Shown here one piece after another: positions 63,257 through 64,000 of a DNA stretch of 64,000 nucleotides. Each line of letters starts with the position of its first letter. Position 1 is the stretch's first letter. The stretch covers positions 32,541 to 96,540 of the forward strand of contig CAXYYJ010000011.1 in NCBI GenBank assembly GCA_964293475.1. The letters run 5' to 3'. The notes below the pieces were generated by a model. The model was given only the letters and a program-made list of their open reading frames with translations. It did not search any database and was not told the origin of the DNA. The position numbers were made by a program, and so were the translations under genes. Origin of the DNA: UBA12170 sp964293475 (lineage in GTDB: Bacteria > Bacteroidota > Bacteroidia > Bacteroidales > UBA12170).

Positions 63257-63507
63257 TCTTCAATCAATTCTTTTGAAAATGAATCACCTTTTGAAAGCTT
63301 CCCGATTGCGGAATCTAATCTAAACTGATTAATCTTACTTGTCAATTCATGATTAGTAGCTTGTAAAGAGTTATATTCAGACAATGAAATTATCACGACA
63401 CCACTGTCTTTTCCGCGATTAATTATCAAAGTTTCAAAGTTTTCTGTAACTCTGTCAAGATATCTTTTGATGTCTCTTCTAAAGTCAGATATTGATGCTG
63501 TTAACAT
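63253..63507 (-). CDS. yefM: YefM/Phd-family antitoxin
   Basis: An 84-residue protein starting at the ATG at 63507 (MLTASISDFRRDIKRYLDRV); the longer frame to 63678 runs through the promoter. The Phd/YefM N-terminal DNA-binding domain is complete: ENFETLIINRGKDSGVVIISLSEYNSL. The C-terminal ~30 residues are the disordered toxin-wrapping tail. It precedes yoeB with a 4-base overlap. With the palindromic operator upstream this is a complete self-controlled module. Confidence 0.93.
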   Translation of the reverse strand: MLTASISDFRRDIKRYLDRVTENFETLIINRGKDSGVVIISLSEYNSLQATNHELTSKINQFRLDSAIGKLSKGDSFSKELIEE

Positions 63508-63524
63508 AATTATAATTTTTATTA

Positions 63525-63552
63525 GTACGTAATTTTGTACAAATTTACGTAC
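63525..63552. promoter_or_regulatory. Operator palindrome of the yefM-yoeB operon
   Basis: A 28-base inverted repeat, arms GTACGTAA and TTACGTAC, exactly centred on TGTACA (63536-63541). The TGTACA core is the motif known from YefM operators of E. coli. It overlaps the -7 promoter box and lies 17 bases before the ATG. Confidence 0.8.
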
Positions 63553-63571
63553 ATTATTTTTGAAAATGCAA
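63540..63571 (-). promoter_or_regulatory. Promoter of yefM-yoeB
   Basis: On the minus strand TTG (63569-63571), 21 bases, TAAATTTG (63540-63547): matches the Bacteroidota -33/-7 consensus. It overlaps the operator palindrome. Confidence 0.65.
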
Positions 63572-64000
63572 GTTTTTTTTGAATGTGTGGTAACGGCAGT
63601 CCGCCAGAAAACCAACCAACGAACCGTTATTTCCACCAAAAATCCAACCAAAGGGCAAGCCTTCTCGCGAAAAAACAATAAAAAGTATCATAACTCCATA
63701 GATTTTCACTTCTCAGACTGAGTTGAGGGGATGTTGCCAACTATACTTCCCACCGGATACCCGATATGCGGGACAGAAAGAACCTACCGGGCAAACGCCT
63801 GATTATTGTTTGCTGTTTTTTAATGTTCTTTACGCCACAATTTGGCCTAAAATCAAATTTGTCAGTGTCTTTATATCACTGTTTATTGTCCCCTGCATAT
63901 ATTGGTCGTAAACAATTTTATTGTCCGGTGGATTTAGATTTAATGTTAAGTAATAGCTAAAATATAATGTCGTATTCGATGCCAAAATTATTCAATACAT
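63572..64000. other. End of window, no supported gene
   Basis: About 430 bases. Open frames here are short and of poor composition. A short hairpin phrase CCCGATATGCGGGAC (63760-63774) recalls the CCCGATTTTCGGGAC phrase in repeat element A at 54653-54667. Nothing else is supported. Confidence 0.5.

Noticed and set aside
63723..63960. Short plus-strand frames at the window end
   Set aside because: Overlapping alternatives of poor composition without start signals; cannot be supported.

Overview
The window comes from a member of the Bacteroidota, probably an anaerobic or facultative one related to the Bacteroidales/Marinilabiliales. Evidence: type IX secretion sorting tails of both type A and type B, a giant PKD-repeat surface protein, a carboxypeptidase-regulatory-like TonB receptor, DUF3078 and DUF4271 proteins, and promoters of the Bacteroidota form (TAnnTTTG at -7, in the best cases with TTG about 21 bases upstream). 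The 64 kb is mostly housekeeping genes with several accessory islands.

Layout. 1-3.3 kb: the 3' part of a GIN/outer-membrane-barrel gene, then an overlapping AAA ATPase/RloB pair that looks like a defence module. 3.5-12 kb (minus strand): GyrI-like protein, NlpC/P60 lipid-side hydrolase, DUF2779/Cas4-like nuclease, small winged-helix protein, bifunctional RelA/SpoT, and a DUF4271-hemD-rnpA operon, then DUF3078. 12-23 kb (plus strand): FabH, SNF2 helicase, YhcC-type radical SAM protein, an endonuclease remnant on the minus strand, and three RNA-modification-type genes (methyltransferase, RluA, TrmH). 23-34 kb (minus): a 3,701-residue choice-of-anchor-L/PKD protein with a type B sorting domain. 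34.6-36.4 kb: glmS. 36.5-37.5 kb: AT-rich DNA with no gene.

37.5-51 kb is the most interesting region. A divergent Fnr-type regulator with an iron-sulfur cysteine pattern faces a tightly packed operon for a modular respiratory complex of the group 4 hydrogenase/MBH/MBS/Mrp superfamily: MrpE, MrpF, MrpG, MbhD-like, fused MbhE-MrpB, MrpC, two antiporter subunits fused in one 1,044-residue chain, NuoH-, NuoB-, NuoC- and NuoD-like subunits, and a ferredoxin subunit fused to a GltD/NfnL-type NAD(P)H flavoprotein. A dihydroorotate-dehydrogenase-like TIM barrel and a CBS-pair protein follow. In the catalytic large subunit both CxxC motifs that hold the NiFe centre in hydrogenases read CxxE, so this is unlikely to be a hydrogenase. 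I infer an ion-pumping oxidoreductase joined to the NAD(P)H pool, related to the archaeal MBS/MBX and the 'Ehr' complexes; its substrate cannot be read from sequence.

51-64 kb: SAM hydroxide adenosyltransferase, class D beta-lactamase, MscL, an esterase, then a probable cassette region (unknown protein and STAND-like ATPase, separated and bordered by attC-like inverted repeats), ssb, a TonB receptor with a type A sorted protein that carries a tandem 660-bp duplication, and a YefM/YoeB toxin-antitoxin pair with a palindromic operator centred on TGTACA. Two related intergenic repeat elements sit just 3' of the accessory genes at 54.7 and 63.0 kb.
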